64,000 bases of DNA from Cellulosilyticum sp. I15G10I2 (GCF_900095725.1 NZ_FMMP01000006.1:1-64000); one strand, 5' to 3'; counted from the stretch's first letter, positions 25,069 through 35,684 are shown. Program-made: numbers and translations. The notes: a model not told the origin generated them from the sequence alone.

Positions 25069-27042
25069 ATGGCTATCGAAAAAATGTTACTGCTTAATCT
25101 AGTAAGTTCCCTAGATGAAGAACATGCCATACTACAACAATTAGTTCTTTGTGAAAATGTGCATTTAAATTTGGAACATAGTGATCTTTATGATAATAAT
25201 TTCATGGTACATGAATATGAAACGATGTTATCTAGCAGTAAGCACATACACGAAGTAAATTATGTTGAAATTGAAAACCAATACAATGATCTGGAACGAA
25301 CAGTCCTTCAAATTTCATCTGATCTCAATATTACATTAAAACTTGATAAAGAGCATATAAAAGAATATGTAGGGGCAGAGGCGATAAGAGATTTAGAGCT
25401 CATCAATCAAACAATTGAACCGAGTATAGAAATTATTAATCAAAAAAGAGCGCATATGAATGAACTTATATGTTTTCTAGAAAAGATAAAATATGTTCGT
25501 GAAACAATTGACTTTAATGAAATAGCCCATATGAATTACTTTGATTATGAAATAGGCATGCTATCTAGAGATAATAAGCTGCATATTAAGAAAAACTATG
25601 AAAACATTAGTGCTTTAGTACTAAAAATAGGTATTATTGAAGATTCAAGAGAAGATATTTATATTATTTTCTACCTCAAAGAATTCAAAGATGAAACTAA
25701 GCGACTGCTAAAGTCTTTAAATTGGCACACGCTCTATGTACCAGAAGATGCGTTAGGTAATATTCATGAAGTAAGAAAAACAGTTAATGAGAAAATCGTT
25801 GTCTTAAAAAAAGAGATTGGAGCTTTAGAAGAAAAGATTATTGAAAATAAAGAAGAAACGGCACTTCTTTTAAATAAAATTTATACAAGAATCAAGTTAG
25901 AGCAAAAAATAACAGAGCTTAAGCAACAAATCATATATGGCAATAATGTCTTTGTTCTTAATGCATGGATTAGAGCAAAAGATAGGGAGAAACTAGAAGA
26001 AATTATAGCAAATATAACTGACAAATATGTTGTTATTTTTAAGACCAAGGATGAAATAGGAAAAGATGCCATACCACCTACCGAACTTAGGAATAATTGG
26101 TTTTTTAAGCCTTTTGAAACGATTGTAAAACTCTATGGATTACCTGCCTATAACGAAATAGATCCAACACCTTTCTTAGGGATAACCTTTTGTTTTATGT
26201 TTGGGATTATGTTTGGGGATATAGGACAAGGACTTGTTTACTTTTTGGTCGGTGTTTTACTTTATAAGAAGAACGAAACGGCTGGAGGTGTACTGACGCG
26301 CTTAGGTTTAAGTTCTATAGCTTTTGGATTTATATACGGCAGTATATTTGGACTTGAACATATTCCTATTCTTGAGAAGATAGCAGTCGTTCATGGTGGA
26401 CCACTCAATGAAGATAATATTATGCCCATACTGTTGGTGGGCGTCATATTTGGTGTTTTTGTGCTCACAATATCTTTTATGATTGGGATTATTAACTTAT
26501 TTAAAAAGAGAGATATTGAGCACGGGGTGTTTGGTAAAAATGGTGTTGCGGGTTATCTTTTCTTTATGGGACTTGTTATGACATTTGTAACACTTGGGGG
26601 CGTTATACCTATTTCAGTACTTTTTCCAGTTGGCGTAATGGTTATTACTTTCTTTATGATGATTTTTAAAGAACCACTCACACATTTAGTACAAAGAAAA
26701 AGACCCCTTATACAGGGTTCAAAATCTTCCTATTATGTAGAAAGTAGTTTTGAAGGAATAGAGACCATATTAAGCTCCCTGAGCAATGGGATCTCATTTA
26801 TTCGTATAGGTGCTTTTGCACTTAATCATGCAGGATTATTTCTAGCATTTATTAAAATGTCAGAAATGACAGAAAATCAAATACTTAAGTTTTTTATATT
26901 ATTACTAGGTAATTTATTAATTCTTACTCTTGAAGGACTTGTTGTATTTATCCAAGGGTTAAGATTGCAATATTATGAGATGTTTAGTAAATATTTTAGC
27001 GGAGATGGTATAGCCTATCATCCAGTTAAAATACGAGAATAA
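25069..27042 (+). CDS. V-type ATP synthase subunit I
   Basis: A 657-residue subunit I (a-subunit homolog, NtpI). The first ~320 residues are a cytoplasmic coiled-coil stator arm. The C-terminal half has about seven membrane segments beginning FLGITFCFMFGIMFGDIGQG, a family signature. The essential channel Arg is probably in ISFIRIGAFALNHAG. It makes the half-channels for ion entry and exit against the K ring. Length is normal. Confidence 0.95.
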   Translation: MAIEKMLLLNLVSSLDEEHAILQQLVLCENVHLNLEHSDLYDNNFMVHEYETMLSSSKHIHEVNYVEIENQYNDLERTVLQISSDLNITLKLDKEHIKEYVGAEAIRDLELINQTIEPSIEIINQKRAHMNELICFLEKIKYVRETIDFNEIAHMNYFDYEIGMLSRDNKLHIKKNYENISALVLKIGIIEDSREDIYIIFYLKEFKDETKRLLKSLNWHTLYVPEDALGNIHEVRKTVNEKIVVLKKEIGALEEKIIENKEETALLLNKIYTRIKLEQKITELKQQIIYGNNVFVLNAWIRAKDREKLEEIIANITDKYVVIFKTKDEIGKDAIPPTELRNNWFFKPFETIVKLYGLPAYNEIDPTPFLGITFCFMFGIMFGDIGQGLVYFLVGVLLYKKNETAGGVLTRLGLSSIAFGFIYGSIFGLEHIPILEKIAVVHGGPLNEDNIMPILLVGVIFGVFVLTISFMIGIINLFKKRDIEHGVFGKNGVAGYLFFMGLVMTFVTLGGVIPISVLFPVGVMVITFFMMIFKEPLTHLVQRKRPLIQGSKSSYYVESSFEGIETILSSLSNGISFIRIGAFALNHAGLFLAFIKMSEMTENQILKFFILLLGNLLILTLEGLVVFIQGLRLQYYEMFSKYFSGDGIAYHPVKIRE

Positions 27043-27084
27043 GTAAATTATTGATCTTTTAGATATGAAGGGATGGGACATATA

Positions 27085-27519
27085 ATGATGCAATTAATCG
27101 TTTTTTTTACAGTAGTTATAGCAGTAGGAACAGTTTCATACGGTTTTAGAATGATGAAGTTACAAAGACAAGGGAATATTAAAACAGCTATGCTCACTTC
27201 GTTGTCATTATTTGGTGTTATGATAGCAGCTTTTTTTGCAGTAGGATTTATTACGCCGATATTTGCAGCCCAAGAGACAAATACAGCTGCACTGGCAGGC
27301 ATTTCTATGGGAGCAGGTTTTAAATATTTAGCTGCTGCTCTTAGTACAGGACTTGCTACAATTGGGACAGGGATGGCAGTAGGTTCAGTAGGTTCCTCTG
27401 CTATTGGAGCTGTTTCAGAAGATCCTTCTATACTCGGTAAGACACTTATATTCGTTGGTATGGCGGAAGGTATAGCGATTTATGGGATGATTATTTCAAT
27501 ACTCATTTTATTTATGTAA
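27085..27519 (+). CDS. V-type ATP synthase subunit K (proteolipid)
   Basis: A ~144-residue rotor-ring subunit with four hydrophobic segments. The last two form the classic proteolipid hairpin with the ion-binding Glu in VGMAEGIAIYGM. The first two lack a matching Glu, so only one ion site per subunit is expected. The facing helix STGLATIGTGMAVG lacks the Gln seen in sodium-binding rings, which leans toward protons. An in-frame ATG at 27073 overlaps the AAGGGA ribosome site; ATG 27085 is preferred. Confidence 0.88.
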   Translation: MMQLIVFFTVVIAVGTVSYGFRMMKLQRQGNIKTAMLTSLSLFGVMIAAFFAVGFITPIFAAQETNTAALAGISMGAGFKYLAAALSTGLATIGTGMAVGSVGSSAIGAVSEDPSILGKTLIFVGMAEGIAIYGMIISILILFM

Positions 27520-27549
27520 AGGAGACTATCTATAGAAAAGAGGTCTAAC

Positions 27550-27858
27550 ATGAAAACATTTTTAATTAGTGATAATAGAGATACTTTGGTAGGAATGCGG
27601 CTTGCAGGCATAGATGGTGTCATAGTGCATACAAAAGAAGATGTTATAGAAGTCATGAAAGCTGCTGTTATTGATCCTGATATTGGTATTATTATACTAA
27701 CAGAAAAAATTGTAGATCTAGCAAAAGAAGAAATCATGGAATATAAATTAAAGCAAAAAAAACCACTTATAATTGAGATTCCAGACAGGCATGGAACTAC
27801 CAGAGGGCATGATGTCATTACAAATTATATTAGAGAATCGGTAGGAATCCGCATATGA
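27550..27858 (+). CDS. V-type ATP synthase subunit F
   Basis: A 102-residue subunit F (NtpG/AtpF), the regulatory foot of the central shaft. It shows the family pattern of an N-terminal FLISDNRDTLVGMRLAGIDG and the middle strand IGIIILTEKI, followed by PLIIEIPDRHG. The length is normal. It ends two bases before the window of the E-subunit start region. Confidence 0.9.
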   Translation: MKTFLISDNRDTLVGMRLAGIDGVIVHTKEDVIEVMKAAVIDPDIGIIILTEKIVDLAKEEIMEYKLKQKKPLIIEIPDRHGTTRGHDVITNYIRESVGIRI

Positions 27859-27868
27859 GGTGATAAAT

Positions 27869-28510
27869 ATGGTTACAATCGAGCAAAAATTAACTTTGTT
27901 TTCTAAACTTTTACATCAAGATATTAAAGAAGAAGTGGAAAATAAACTAGCTGAACTTGATAAAGAGTATAAAAGACGTATTATAAGAAATAAAGATAAA
28001 GTAGATAAAGAAGCAAATATGATTATAGAAAATGCTAAAAAGCGTGCAGAACTAAAAAAAATTGAGATTATAAGCAAAAGTAAAATATCAGCTAAAAGAG
28101 AGGTACTGCTTACTAAAGAAAAATATATTAATATGTTTATAGGTCATTTTGAAGCCAAAATTAAATCATTTACTCAAACCGAAGCGTATAAAAACTTTTT
28201 AAAAGGCTATCTTATGCAATTTAAAGAAATAAAGGATTATAAACATGACTTAGTTGTGTATATGACAGAGTGGGATTATGCTCATCATAAAGATTATATT
28301 AAAGAGATCTTGATTAATTTAGAATTAGATGCACAAAAACTAAGCTTCGAAATAATAAATGACACGATATTAGGTGGTGTTATTATAGTTGATCCAGTAT
28401 TTAATATGAGAATAGATGCAAGTATTGCAGCTTTGCTTCAGGACTCTAAAAATTATATTATTGAATCACTTTTTACAGCCATAGGAGAGGTGGGTGGAAC
28501 ACTTGAATGA
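27869..28510 (+). CDS. V-type ATP synthase subunit E
   Basis: A 213-residue peripheral-stalk subunit E (NtpE). Residues ~1-95 are a coiled coil with alternating charge; the C-terminal globular domain ends around IIVDPVFNMRIDASIAALL. A GTG at 27860 is in frame, but GAGGTGAT just upstream favours ATG 27869. The 3' end overlaps the start of subunit A. Confidence 0.88.
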   Translation: MVTIEQKLTLFSKLLHQDIKEEVENKLAELDKEYKRRIIRNKDKVDKEANMIIENAKKRAELKKIEIISKSKISAKREVLLTKEKYINMFIGHFEAKIKSFTQTEAYKNFLKGYLMQFKEIKDYKHDLVVYMTEWDYAHHKDYIKEILINLELDAQKLSFEIINDTILGGVIIVDPVFNMRIDASIAALLQDSKNYIIESLFTAIGEVGGTLE

Positions 28511-30275
28511 CCAATTTGGAGTTATTCAGCTCATTAATGGTCCAGTAGTTAAAGGCAGTCAGATGGCTTCGTTTAAAGTTAATGAAATGGTTACTGTTGG
28601 AGAGGGCCAGCTAATAGGAGAAGTTGTTTCGCTAGAAGGGGATATTGCGACTATTCAAGTTTATGAAGAGACAGAAGGCTTAAAGGCGGGAGAAAAGATA
28701 ACTGCAACTGGCAGTCCTTTATCATTGAATCTTGGACCTGGCATGCTTGGCAATATATTTGATGGTATTCAACGGCCGCTTAAAAAGATAGAAGAAATAT
28801 CAAGCATATTTATTCCACAAGGGATAGGACTATTGTCAATAGATGAAGATAAAGAGTGGGAGGTCAAACTGGTTGTCAAAGAAGGTGACCTTTTAAAGCC
28901 TGGGGAAGTGTATGCGACAGTTCAAGAAACTCAAAGTATTTTGCATAAGATCACCCTGCCGGCATATATTCAGCAAGGTAAAATAATAGAGGTTAAATCG
29001 GATGGCAAGTATAAGCTTAAAGATACCGTTGCTGTCATTGAGCGACAAGATGGAAATAGGATAAATCTTACACTGATGCAAAAGTGGCCAGTAAGAAAAC
29101 CAAGGCCTGTGGGTCAACGTATACCTATATACAAACCGCTTGTTACAGGACAAAGAGTTATTGATACTTTTTTTCCATTAGCTAAAGGGGGCACTGTAGG
29201 GCTGCCAGGAGGTTTTGGAACGGGCAAGACAGTTACACAGCATCAACTTGCAAAGTGGAGCGATGCAGATATTATTATTTATGTAGGATGCGGAGAACGT
29301 GGCAATGAAATGACCAATGTGCTTGAAGAATTTCCAGCCCTTATTGACCCGCGTACCAATAGACCGCTTATGGAAAGAACCATACTTATCGCCAATACGT
29401 CTAATATGCCTGTTGCAGCCCGTGAGGCAAGTATTTATACTGGAATCACTATGGCTGAATACTACAGAGATATGGGATACGACGTAGCTATTATGGCAGA
29501 TTCTACATCAAGGTGGGCAGAAGCCCTTCGTGAAATATCAGGACGTCTAGAAGAAATGCCAGCTGAGGAAGGATTCCCGGCGTATCTACCATCACGGCTT
29601 GCACAATTTTATGAAAGAGCAGGATGTGTACGTACTTTGGGGGGAGATGAAGCGTCGGTTACTATTATAGGGGCTGTATCTCCTCCAGGAGGAGACTTCT
29701 CAGAGCCAGTTACGGAAAACACAAAACGATTTGTCAGTGCTTTTTTAGCACTTGATAAAAAGCTTGCTTATGCAAGACACTATCCAGCAATTAATTATTT
29801 AACAAGCTATAGTGCATATATTACAATGCTTGAAGATTGGTATAAAGAGAATGTTGCTCCGGATATGCTTCAGCTGCGTTCTAAGATGATCCGTATTCTG
29901 CAGGAAGAAGAAAAACTTAATGAGATTGTACAGTTAGTGGGGGAAGATGTTTTGCCCAATGACCAACTGCTTATATTAGAAATAGCCAGAACAATAAAAA
30001 AAGCATTTTTACAACAAAATGCGCTGCACAAAGAAGATACTTATGTGACTTTAGAAAAGCAGTATAAAATGCTGGTCGTTATTCAAAAACTTTATGAAAA
30101 CACTTTAGAGTGTGTGAAAATGGGTATCCCTATTTCAACAATACGTAAAGAAACTGTTTTTGAGGAGGTTATTAAAATGAAATATGACATACCTAATGAT
30201 CAGACTGAACAGCTGGATTTACTAGGAGAAAAAATAATTGCCAGCTATAAAGAATTAAGGCAAAAATATCAATAG
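28494..30275 (+). CDS. V-type ATP synthase catalytic subunit A
   Basis: A 593-residue catalytic subunit A (NtpA). The P-loop is [11 protein letters not shown]; the catalytic Glu region is [17 protein letters not shown]; the signature [27 protein letters not shown] is intact, as is the long A-specific insertion near residues 110-190. It hydrolyses or makes ATP at the A/B interfaces. GTG 28494 is annotated; TTG 28503 is an equally good start, with better spacing from the ribosome site. It overlaps subunit E. Confidence 0.96.
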   Translation: MEHLNDQFGVIQLINGPVVKGSQMASFKVNEMVTVGEGQLIGEVVSLEGDIATIQVYEETEGLKAGEKITATGSPLSLNLGPGMLGNIFDGIQRPLKKIEEISSIFIPQGIGLLSIDEDKEWEVKLVVKEGDLLKPGEVYATVQETQSILHKITLPAYIQQGKIIEVKSDGKYKLKDTVAVIERQDGNRINLTLMQKWPVRKPRPVGQRIPIYKPLVTGQRVIDTFFPLAKGGTVGLPGGFGTGKTVTQHQLAKWSDADIIIYVGCGERGNEMTNVLEEFPALIDPRTNRPLMERTILIANTSNMPVAAREASIYTGITMAEYYRDMGYDVAIMADSTSRWAEALREISGRLEEMPAEEGFPAYLPSRLAQFYERAGCVRTLGGDEASVTIIGAVSPPGGDFSEPVTENTKRFVSAFLALDKKLAYARHYPAINYLTSYSAYITMLEDWYKENVAPDMLQLRSKMIRILQEEEKLNEIVQLVGEDVLPNDQLLILEIARTIKKAFLQQNALHKEDTYVTLEKQYKMLVVIQKLYENTLECVKMGIPISTIRKETVFEEVIKMKYDIPNDQTEQLDLLGEKIIASYKELRQKYQ

Positions 30276-30295
30276 TAGCAGGGAAAGGTAAGCTT

Positions 30296-31678
30296 ATGAG
30301 AAAAGAATACTTAAAGTTAGACAAAGTAGAAGGGCCACTCATTGTCCTTTCCAATATAGAAAATGTTGCTTATGATGAGATGGTAGAGATTAAGATTGAT
30401 CAAAATGAAATACGAAAAGGTAAGGTTATTAAAATAGAAAAAGATCAAGTGGTTATTCAGGTTTTTGAAGGCACGGCTGGTATTTCTACCCATAATACTG
30501 CTGTTAAATTTCTAGGTGAGCCTCTTATGCTGCCACTTTCAAAAGAAATACTTGGAAGAACTTTTAATGGTATGGGCGAACCTATTGACGGGGCGTATCA
30601 AATTATCTCCCATAATAAATACAATGTAAATGGAAGGCCTATTAATCCAGTAGCACGTAAGTATCCAAGGAATTATATAAAAACAGGACTTTCAGCAATC
30701 GATGCACTTATGACACTTATACGTGGACAGAAGCTTCCTATCTTTTCAGGGAGCGGTATTGCACATAATGAACTCGCAGTTCAAATTGTTAAACAAGCAG
30801 AAATAGAGGGTTCAGACAGTGAGAATTTTGCAGTAGTGTTCGGTGCTATGGGGGTAAGGCATGATGATGCAAGCTATTTTATACGCAGCTTTGAAGCCGC
30901 TGGTGTACTTGATCATGTTGTTATGTATCTTAATCTGGCAGATGATCCGATTACAGAAAGAATTTCAACCCCTAAATGTGCACTTACAGCTGCTGAATAT
31001 CTAGCTTTTGAACACAATATGCATGTGCTGGTTATTCTTACTGATATGACCAGTTATAGTGAAGCACTTAGAGAGATTTCATCTACCCGTGGAGAAGTGC
31101 CTTCACGTAAAGGTTATCCAGGATATTTATATAGTGACCTTTCAACTATATATGAAAGAGCAGGGATGATAGAAGGTAAAGAAGGTTCTATTACACTTAT
31201 TCCAATTTTAACAATGCCAAATGATGATATCACCCATCCTATACCTGACCTTACTGGTTTTATTACAGAAGGACAGATTGTATTAAATCGTGAGCTCAAC
31301 CAGAAAGGTATTTATCCACCGATAGCAATACTACCATCCTTATCGCGTCTGATGAAAGATGGTATAGGAAAAGATTATACAAGAGAGGACCATGCAGATC
31401 TTGCAAGCCAACTCTTTTCATCCTACTCAAAAGTGCAGGATCTACGTTCACTCGCTCAAATTATAGGCGAAGATGATCTTGGAGATGTTGATAAACTTTA
31501 CCTTAAATTTGGTCGCGTTTTTGAAGAAAAATTCATTGCACAAAGCAGCTTTGAAAATAGAAGCATTACTGAAACTTTAAATCTAGGATGGAAGATACTA
31601 TCTATCTTACCAAGATCAGATCTAGACCGCTTAAAACCAGAACTTATTAATAAGTACTATAAAGGTAAAAAGGAGTAG
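30296..31678 (+). CDS. V-type ATP synthase subunit B
   Basis: A 460-residue nucleotide-binding but non-catalytic subunit B (NtpB). The P-loop position reads GSGIAHNE in place of GxGxGKT, as normal for B subunits. The signature [22 protein letters not shown] is intact. It alternates with A in the hexameric head. It starts 20 bases after A, and D follows after 5 bases. Confidence 0.96.
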   Translation: MRKEYLKLDKVEGPLIVLSNIENVAYDEMVEIKIDQNEIRKGKVIKIEKDQVVIQVFEGTAGISTHNTAVKFLGEPLMLPLSKEILGRTFNGMGEPIDGAYQIISHNKYNVNGRPINPVARKYPRNYIKTGLSAIDALMTLIRGQKLPIFSGSGIAHNELAVQIVKQAEIEGSDSENFAVVFGAMGVRHDDASYFIRSFEAAGVLDHVVMYLNLADDPITERISTPKCALTAAEYLAFEHNMHVLVILTDMTSYSEALREISSTRGEVPSRKGYPGYLYSDLSTIYERAGMIEGKEGSITLIPILTMPNDDITHPIPDLTGFITEGQIVLNRELNQKGIYPPIAILPSLSRLMKDGIGKDYTREDHADLASQLFSSYSKVQDLRSLAQIIGEDDLGDVDKLYLKFGRVFEEKFIAQSSFENRSITETLNLGWKILSILPRSDLDRLKPELINKYYKGKKE

Positions 31679-31683
31679 TCGTT

Positions 31684-32298
31684 ATGGCTGTACTTGTTGC
31701 ACCTACTAAATCAAACCTCATAAAAGCAAAAGCTTCATTGGCGCTGGCAAACAAAGGTTTTGAACTTCTGGATAAGAAAAGAAATGTTCTTATTAAAGAG
31801 ATGATGTCCCTTGTAGATCAAGCTAAGGCTATACAATCACAAATTTATAAGGCTATTGAAGGTGCCTATGGCGGGCTTCAAACAGTAAATATTACAATGG
31901 GTATTAAAAATGTTGAAAGTATAGCACACAGTATTCCAAAGGATGAACAATTTGAAGTACTGCTTAAAAGTGTAATGGGTGTAGATATTCCAACACTTAA
32001 ATATGACAGAAAAGAAGTACTTCCAAGCTATGGGTTTCATAATACTAATCCAGCATTAGATGAAGCAACGCATCAATTTAGAGAAGTTAAATATATGATA
32101 TATGAACTGGCAGAAATAGAGAATTCAATCTATAAACTCGCAAAAGAGATAGAAAAAACTCAAAAAAGAACAAATGCACTTGAGCATATTCAGATGCCAA
32201 AATATCAGGAACAAGTTAAATATATTCAAGATGTATTAGAAGAAAAAGAGCGAGAAGACTTCTTTAGACTTAAGAGAATTAAAGGACGATCTAACTAG
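31684..32298 (+). CDS. V-type ATP synthase subunit D
   Basis: A 204-residue central-shaft subunit D (NtpD), long helices at both ends. The N-terminus LVAPTKSNLIKAKASLALANKGFELLDKKR is a family signature. It rotates inside the A3B3 head and connects to C through F. It closes the operon; the promoter of 6S RNA begins ~40 bases downstream. Confidence 0.94.
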   Translation: MAVLVAPTKSNLIKAKASLALANKGFELLDKKRNVLIKEMMSLVDQAKAIQSQIYKAIEGAYGGLQTVNITMGIKNVESIAHSIPKDEQFEVLLKSVMGVDIPTLKYDRKEVLPSYGFHNTNPALDEATHQFREVKYMIYELAEIENSIYKLAKEIEKTQKRTNALEHIQMPKYQEQVKYIQDVLEEKEREDFFRLKRIKGRSN

Positions 32299-32339
32299 AA
32301 TATTGGTTAATTTTTCACAGAAATGTTTTATGTTTTACC

Positions 32340-32367
32340 TTGCAAAATAATTATAAAATGATATAAT
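32340..32367 (+). promoter_or_regulatory. Promoter of 6S RNA
   Basis: TTGCAA (32340-32345), a 16-base spacer and a perfect TATAAT (32362-32367), just upstream of the structured RNA. Confidence 0.75.
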
Positions 32368-32373
32368 AAGGAT

Positions 32374-32586
32374 ACAAAACAAAACCTGAGATGTACGACA
32401 ACCTGTTATTTTGAACCTACAACATAAGATTGGGAGACCGATTTCGCAGATAGTGATGTCAGGCCACAAGCTAATTCCCTTTGGGCAGTGGAAGGCAAAG
32501 CTATATTGGAAGGTCACCCCCCTAGTACGGCTAGGGCGTCAAAATTGCAGGAACGGCATTTTGGGACATATTTAAAAACATATATT
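32374..32586 (+). ncRNA. ssrS: 6S RNA
   Basis: A ~210-base RNA that binds the housekeeping RNA polymerase and mimics an open promoter. Family landmarks in order are CCTGAGATGTACG near the 5' end, TTTTGAACCTACA, GGGAGACCGATTTCGCAG, TGTCAGGCCACA, GGCAAAGC...GGAAGGTCACCC, and a 3' strand ggacatattt that can close the long rod. It has its own promoter and terminator. Identification is from memory of clostridial 6S sequences and the rod-like folding. No coding frame explains the region. Confidence 0.83.
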
Positions 32587-32617
32587 AAAGCATCGACTGA
32601 TTAGTCGATGCTTTTTT
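32587..32617 (+). terminator. Terminator of 6S RNA
   Basis: AAAGCATCGACT and AGTCGATGCTTT form a perfect 12-bp stem with a 4-base loop, followed by TTT. Confidence 0.93.
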
Positions 32618-32690
32618 GTGGTATTTGTCAAAAAAAGAATCTAATATATAGTGAATTCTACCAAAAGAAAAGCAATGTAGTAAAATACTA

Positions 32691-32729
32691 TTGATACTAA
32701 TATATTAGTTATGATAATATACTAATATA
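32691..32729 (+). promoter_or_regulatory. Promoter and probable operator of the TRAP transporter
   Basis: TTGATA (32691-32696), 16 bases, then GATAAT (32713-32718). The spacer holds a perfect palindrome ACTAATATATTAGT (32697-32710), and TAATATACTAATATA (32715-32729) overlaps the -10. A closely similar TAATATACTGGTATA lies upstream of uxuA at 38258. A shared GntR-type operator is likely. Confidence 0.55.
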
Positions 32730-32750
32730 AATTTAAAAGGGGTGTAAACT

Positions 32751-33794
32751 ATGAAAAGAAAATTATCAGTAGTATTATCATCGTTACTTATGGCAACAAT
32801 GCTTACAGCATGTGCGGGAAGCAGCACATCACAAGGAAACCAGCAGCCAGCAGCTGACAAACCAGCCCAAGCAAAGCCAGCGGATGATAGCAAAACATAT
32901 ACTTTAAAAATAGGAATGGTTGTTACTGAAAAAGATCCTATGTATCTTGGAGCGATGGAATTCAAGAAAAATGTTGAAGAGCGTACAGAAGGTAAATTAA
33001 AAGTTGAGGTATATCCTAGTTCACAGCTTGGTGACACTAAAGACATTATGGAACAAGCTAAGATGGGAGCCAATGTAGCAGCTATTTCTGATGCTGCACT
33101 TATGTCTGAGATTGTTCCAGAAATTGGTGTGCTTGCAGCACCATATGTTGTAGATAATTATGAAGAAGCTGAAAAACTAGTTACATCTGATTTATTTAAA
33201 GAATGGTACGGTAAAGTATCTACAAGCGGTTATAGAGTGCTTTCATTTAACTGGTATCAAGGGGCAAGACACTTTATGACTAACACACTAGTAGAAAAAC
33301 CAGAAGATTTAAAAGGGCTTAGAGTAAGAACTCCAGGATCACCAATTTTTACAGATTCAATCAATGCTATGGGAGCTAATGCAACAGCTCTTGCATGGGG
33401 AGAAGTATATCCAGGTTTACAGCAAAAGGTTGTAGATGGATGCGAAGCACAGTATCCTGCAATCGTTGGTGCAAGATTATATGAAATCGTTAAGTATATT
33501 GCAAAAACAGGACATTTCCAATTAATGTCTCCACTCGTAATTGGTAATAAATTCTTTGAATCCCTTCCAACAGATATGCAGCAGATAGTGCTTGAAGAAG
33601 CTGAAAGTGCAGGAACGTTTGCGTCAGATCAAACACTTAATGGACTTGCTGCAAACGAAGAAGAAATGAAAGCTGCTGGTGTAACTATTACAGAAGTAGA
33701 TATTACACCTTTCAAAGAAGCTAGTAAATCTGTATATGAAAAGAATAACCTTGTAGAAGCTAAAGCTCAAGTAGATGCATTACTTGGAAAATAG
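32751..33794 (+). CDS. TRAP transporter substrate-binding lipoprotein (DctP family)
   Basis: A 347-residue extracytoplasmic binding protein of the DctP family. A lipoprotein signal ends in the lipobox LTAC, followed by a Gln/Ala/Pro-rich linker. The carboxylate-binding Arg is in LKGLRVRTPGSPIF, the segment that pairs with the acid group of the ligand in this family. With DctQ and DctM it imports an organic acid using an ion gradient. The uronate genes beside it make glucuronate or galacturonate the likely ligand (inference). Confidence 0.9.
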   Translation: MKRKLSVVLSSLLMATMLTACAGSSTSQGNQQPAADKPAQAKPADDSKTYTLKIGMVVTEKDPMYLGAMEFKKNVEERTEGKLKVEVYPSSQLGDTKDIMEQAKMGANVAAISDAALMSEIVPEIGVLAAPYVVDNYEEAEKLVTSDLFKEWYGKVSTSGYRVLSFNWYQGARHFMTNTLVEKPEDLKGLRVRTPGSPIFTDSINAMGANATALAWGEVYPGLQQKVVDGCEAQYPAIVGARLYEIVKYIAKTGHFQLMSPLVIGNKFFESLPTDMQQIVLEEAESAGTFASDQTLNGLAANEEEMKAAGVTITEVDITPFKEASKSVYEKNNLVEAKAQVDALLGK

Positions 33795-33829
33795 TCTTAT
33801 AAATAGGGACATTAAAAAGGAGTGATAAA

Positions 33830-34327
33830 GTGGGCAAGGTTTTAGACTCTATTAAGAAAGTAGAAATGTTTATAGGAGTCATGTTTATTATAGGTATTGT
33901 TGGACTAGTTTTTATTGCAGCTTTAATAAGATGGGTTGGCCATCCGGTTGCTTGGTCGATAGATGTGGCACAATTACTATTTGGTTGGGTTGTATTCTTA
34001 GGAGCAGATGTTGCCCTTAAAAATGACAGTCATATAGGTGTGGATATGTTTGTAAATAAGTTTCCTTTTAAAGTAAGGAAACTTATAAAAACTATTAATT
34101 CTATTGTTATATGTGCTTTTTTAATTATTGTTATTGTTTATGGTGTTCAGCTTTCTATAGAAAATTATCAAAGACTTTTTAATACATTGAAACTTAGTTA
34201 TTCCTATGCAACATTAAGTGTTCCAGTAGGCTCAGCACTTATGTTTCTTACAATGTGTGACAAGCTTAAAAAAACTATAATGGAGAAAGAAGACAGCATG
34301 TTAGATAATAGTAAATCAGCATGGTAG
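33830..34327 (+). CDS. TRAP transporter small permease (DctQ)
   Basis: A 165-residue four-segment membrane protein of the DctQ family, partner of DctM. The start is GTG at 33830 behind AAGGAGTGAT. The WSIDVAQLLFGWVVFLGADVALKNDSHIGVDM segment is typical. It sits between the binding protein and the large permease. Confidence 0.9.
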   Translation: MGKVLDSIKKVEMFIGVMFIIGIVGLVFIAALIRWVGHPVAWSIDVAQLLFGWVVFLGADVALKNDSHIGVDMFVNKFPFKVRKLIKTINSIVICAFLIIVIVYGVQLSIENYQRLFNTLKLSYSYATLSVPVGSALMFLTMCDKLKKTIMEKEDSMLDNSKSAW

Positions 34328-34344
34328 GCGAGGAGGAATAGATT

Positions 34345-35640
34345 ATGTTAATATTTGGAATACTTTTTGTTGTTTTTCTTTTAAGCGGTATGCCTCTTGC
34401 TTTTACAATTGGTATATCAAGCCTTGCATTCTTTTTTGCACAGTCTGATCTGCCTTATGCTATAGCAGTTCAAAAAATGATTTCATCTACACAGTCATTT
34501 CCTCTTTTAGCAGTGCCTTTCTTTGTCATGGCAGGGAACTTGATGAATGCAGCTGGTATTACAAAAAGACTTGTAAAGTTTTCAACTGTTTTAACAGGAC
34601 ATATGACAGGAGGACTTGCACAAGTTTCAGTTATATTATCTACGCTAATGGGAGGTATATCAGGTTCGGCAGTTGCAGATGCTGCTATGGAGTCAAGACT
34701 ACTTGGACCTGATATGACCAAACAAGGATATCCTAAAGGATATAGTGCAGCAGTAATTGGTCTTACGTCTTTAATTACTGCAACTATTCCACCAAGCGTT
34801 GGACTTATATTGTATGGGTTTGTAGGTGAAGTATCGATAGGAAGACTATTTGTTGCAGGGATTATTCCAGGAGCTATTATGTGTCTGATTTTAATGGTCA
34901 CTGTAAACCTTACAATGAAGTCAAAGGAAAAAAAGGGAATATGTGTTATTCCAAGAATGCCAAAAGCATCCGCAAAAGAACTTGGAACATCATTTCTTGA
35001 AAGTTTTTGGGCATTATTATTTCCTATTCTTTTAATTGTTACGATAAGATTTGGTATTTTTACATCATCAGAAGCAGGAGCTTTTGCAGTAGTTTATGCA
35101 TTTGTTGTAGGAGCATTTGTTTACCGTGAACTGGATATCAAAAGCGCGGGAGAAGTACTTCGTCAAACAATTAATGATAATGGCATGATTATGCTTATCA
35201 TTGCATGTTCAGGTATTTTTGGTTATGTTATTGTTTATAATCAATTACCGCAGACAATGGCACAGTTTATTACAGGGATTACAACACATCCTCAGTTACT
35301 GTTACTTATCATACTTGTATTTTTATTTATAGCAGGAATGTTTATGGAAGCGACAGTAAATACATTACTTTTAACACCTATCTTTCTTCCGATTGTTACA
35401 AGTGTAGGGATTGATCCTATTCACTTTGGAATACTAATGATGACAATTGTTACAATGGGAGGAATGACGCCACCGGTTGGGGTTACAATGTATACTACAT
35501 GTCAGTTAATAGGATGCCCGACAGAAGATTATGTAAAAGAATCTGTTCCGTTTGTTGCAGCAATTATTGTAGAAATAGCTCTCTTGCTTTTCTTCCCACA
35601 AATTGTAATGTGGCTTCCAAATGTACTATTTCCAGTATAA
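34345..35640 (+). CDS. TRAP transporter large permease (DctM)
   Basis: A 431-residue membrane protein of the DctM family with about 12 hydrophobic segments. Family signatures include SFPLLAVPFFVMAGNLMNAAGIT, GGISGSAVADAAM and the late GGMTPPVGVTMYTTCQL. It is the ion-coupled transport subunit. It starts 17 bases after DctQ behind GAGGAGG, and a strong terminator follows. Confidence 0.94.
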   Translation: MLIFGILFVVFLLSGMPLAFTIGISSLAFFFAQSDLPYAIAVQKMISSTQSFPLLAVPFFVMAGNLMNAAGITKRLVKFSTVLTGHMTGGLAQVSVILSTLMGGISGSAVADAAMESRLLGPDMTKQGYPKGYSAAVIGLTSLITATIPPSVGLILYGFVGEVSIGRLFVAGIIPGAIMCLILMVTVNLTMKSKEKKGICVIPRMPKASAKELGTSFLESFWALLFPILLIVTIRFGIFTSSEAGAFAVVYAFVVGAFVYRELDIKSAGEVLRQTINDNGMIMLIIACSGIFGYVIVYNQLPQTMAQFITGITTHPQLLLLIILVFLFIAGMFMEATVNTLLLTPIFLPIVTSVGIDPIHFGILMMTIVTMGGMTPPVGVTMYTTCQLIGCPTEDYVKESVPFVAAIIVEIALLLFFPQIVMWLPNVLFPV

Positions 35641-35642
35641 AT

Positions 35643-35684
35643 AAACCAACTTTGGTACGCATAAAGTGTACCAAAGTTGGTTTT
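35643..35684 (+). terminator. Terminator after the TRAP genes
   Basis: AAACCAACTTTGGTAC and GTACCAAAGTTGGTTT form a perfect 16-bp stem with a 9-base loop and end in TTTT. Confidence 0.92.
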
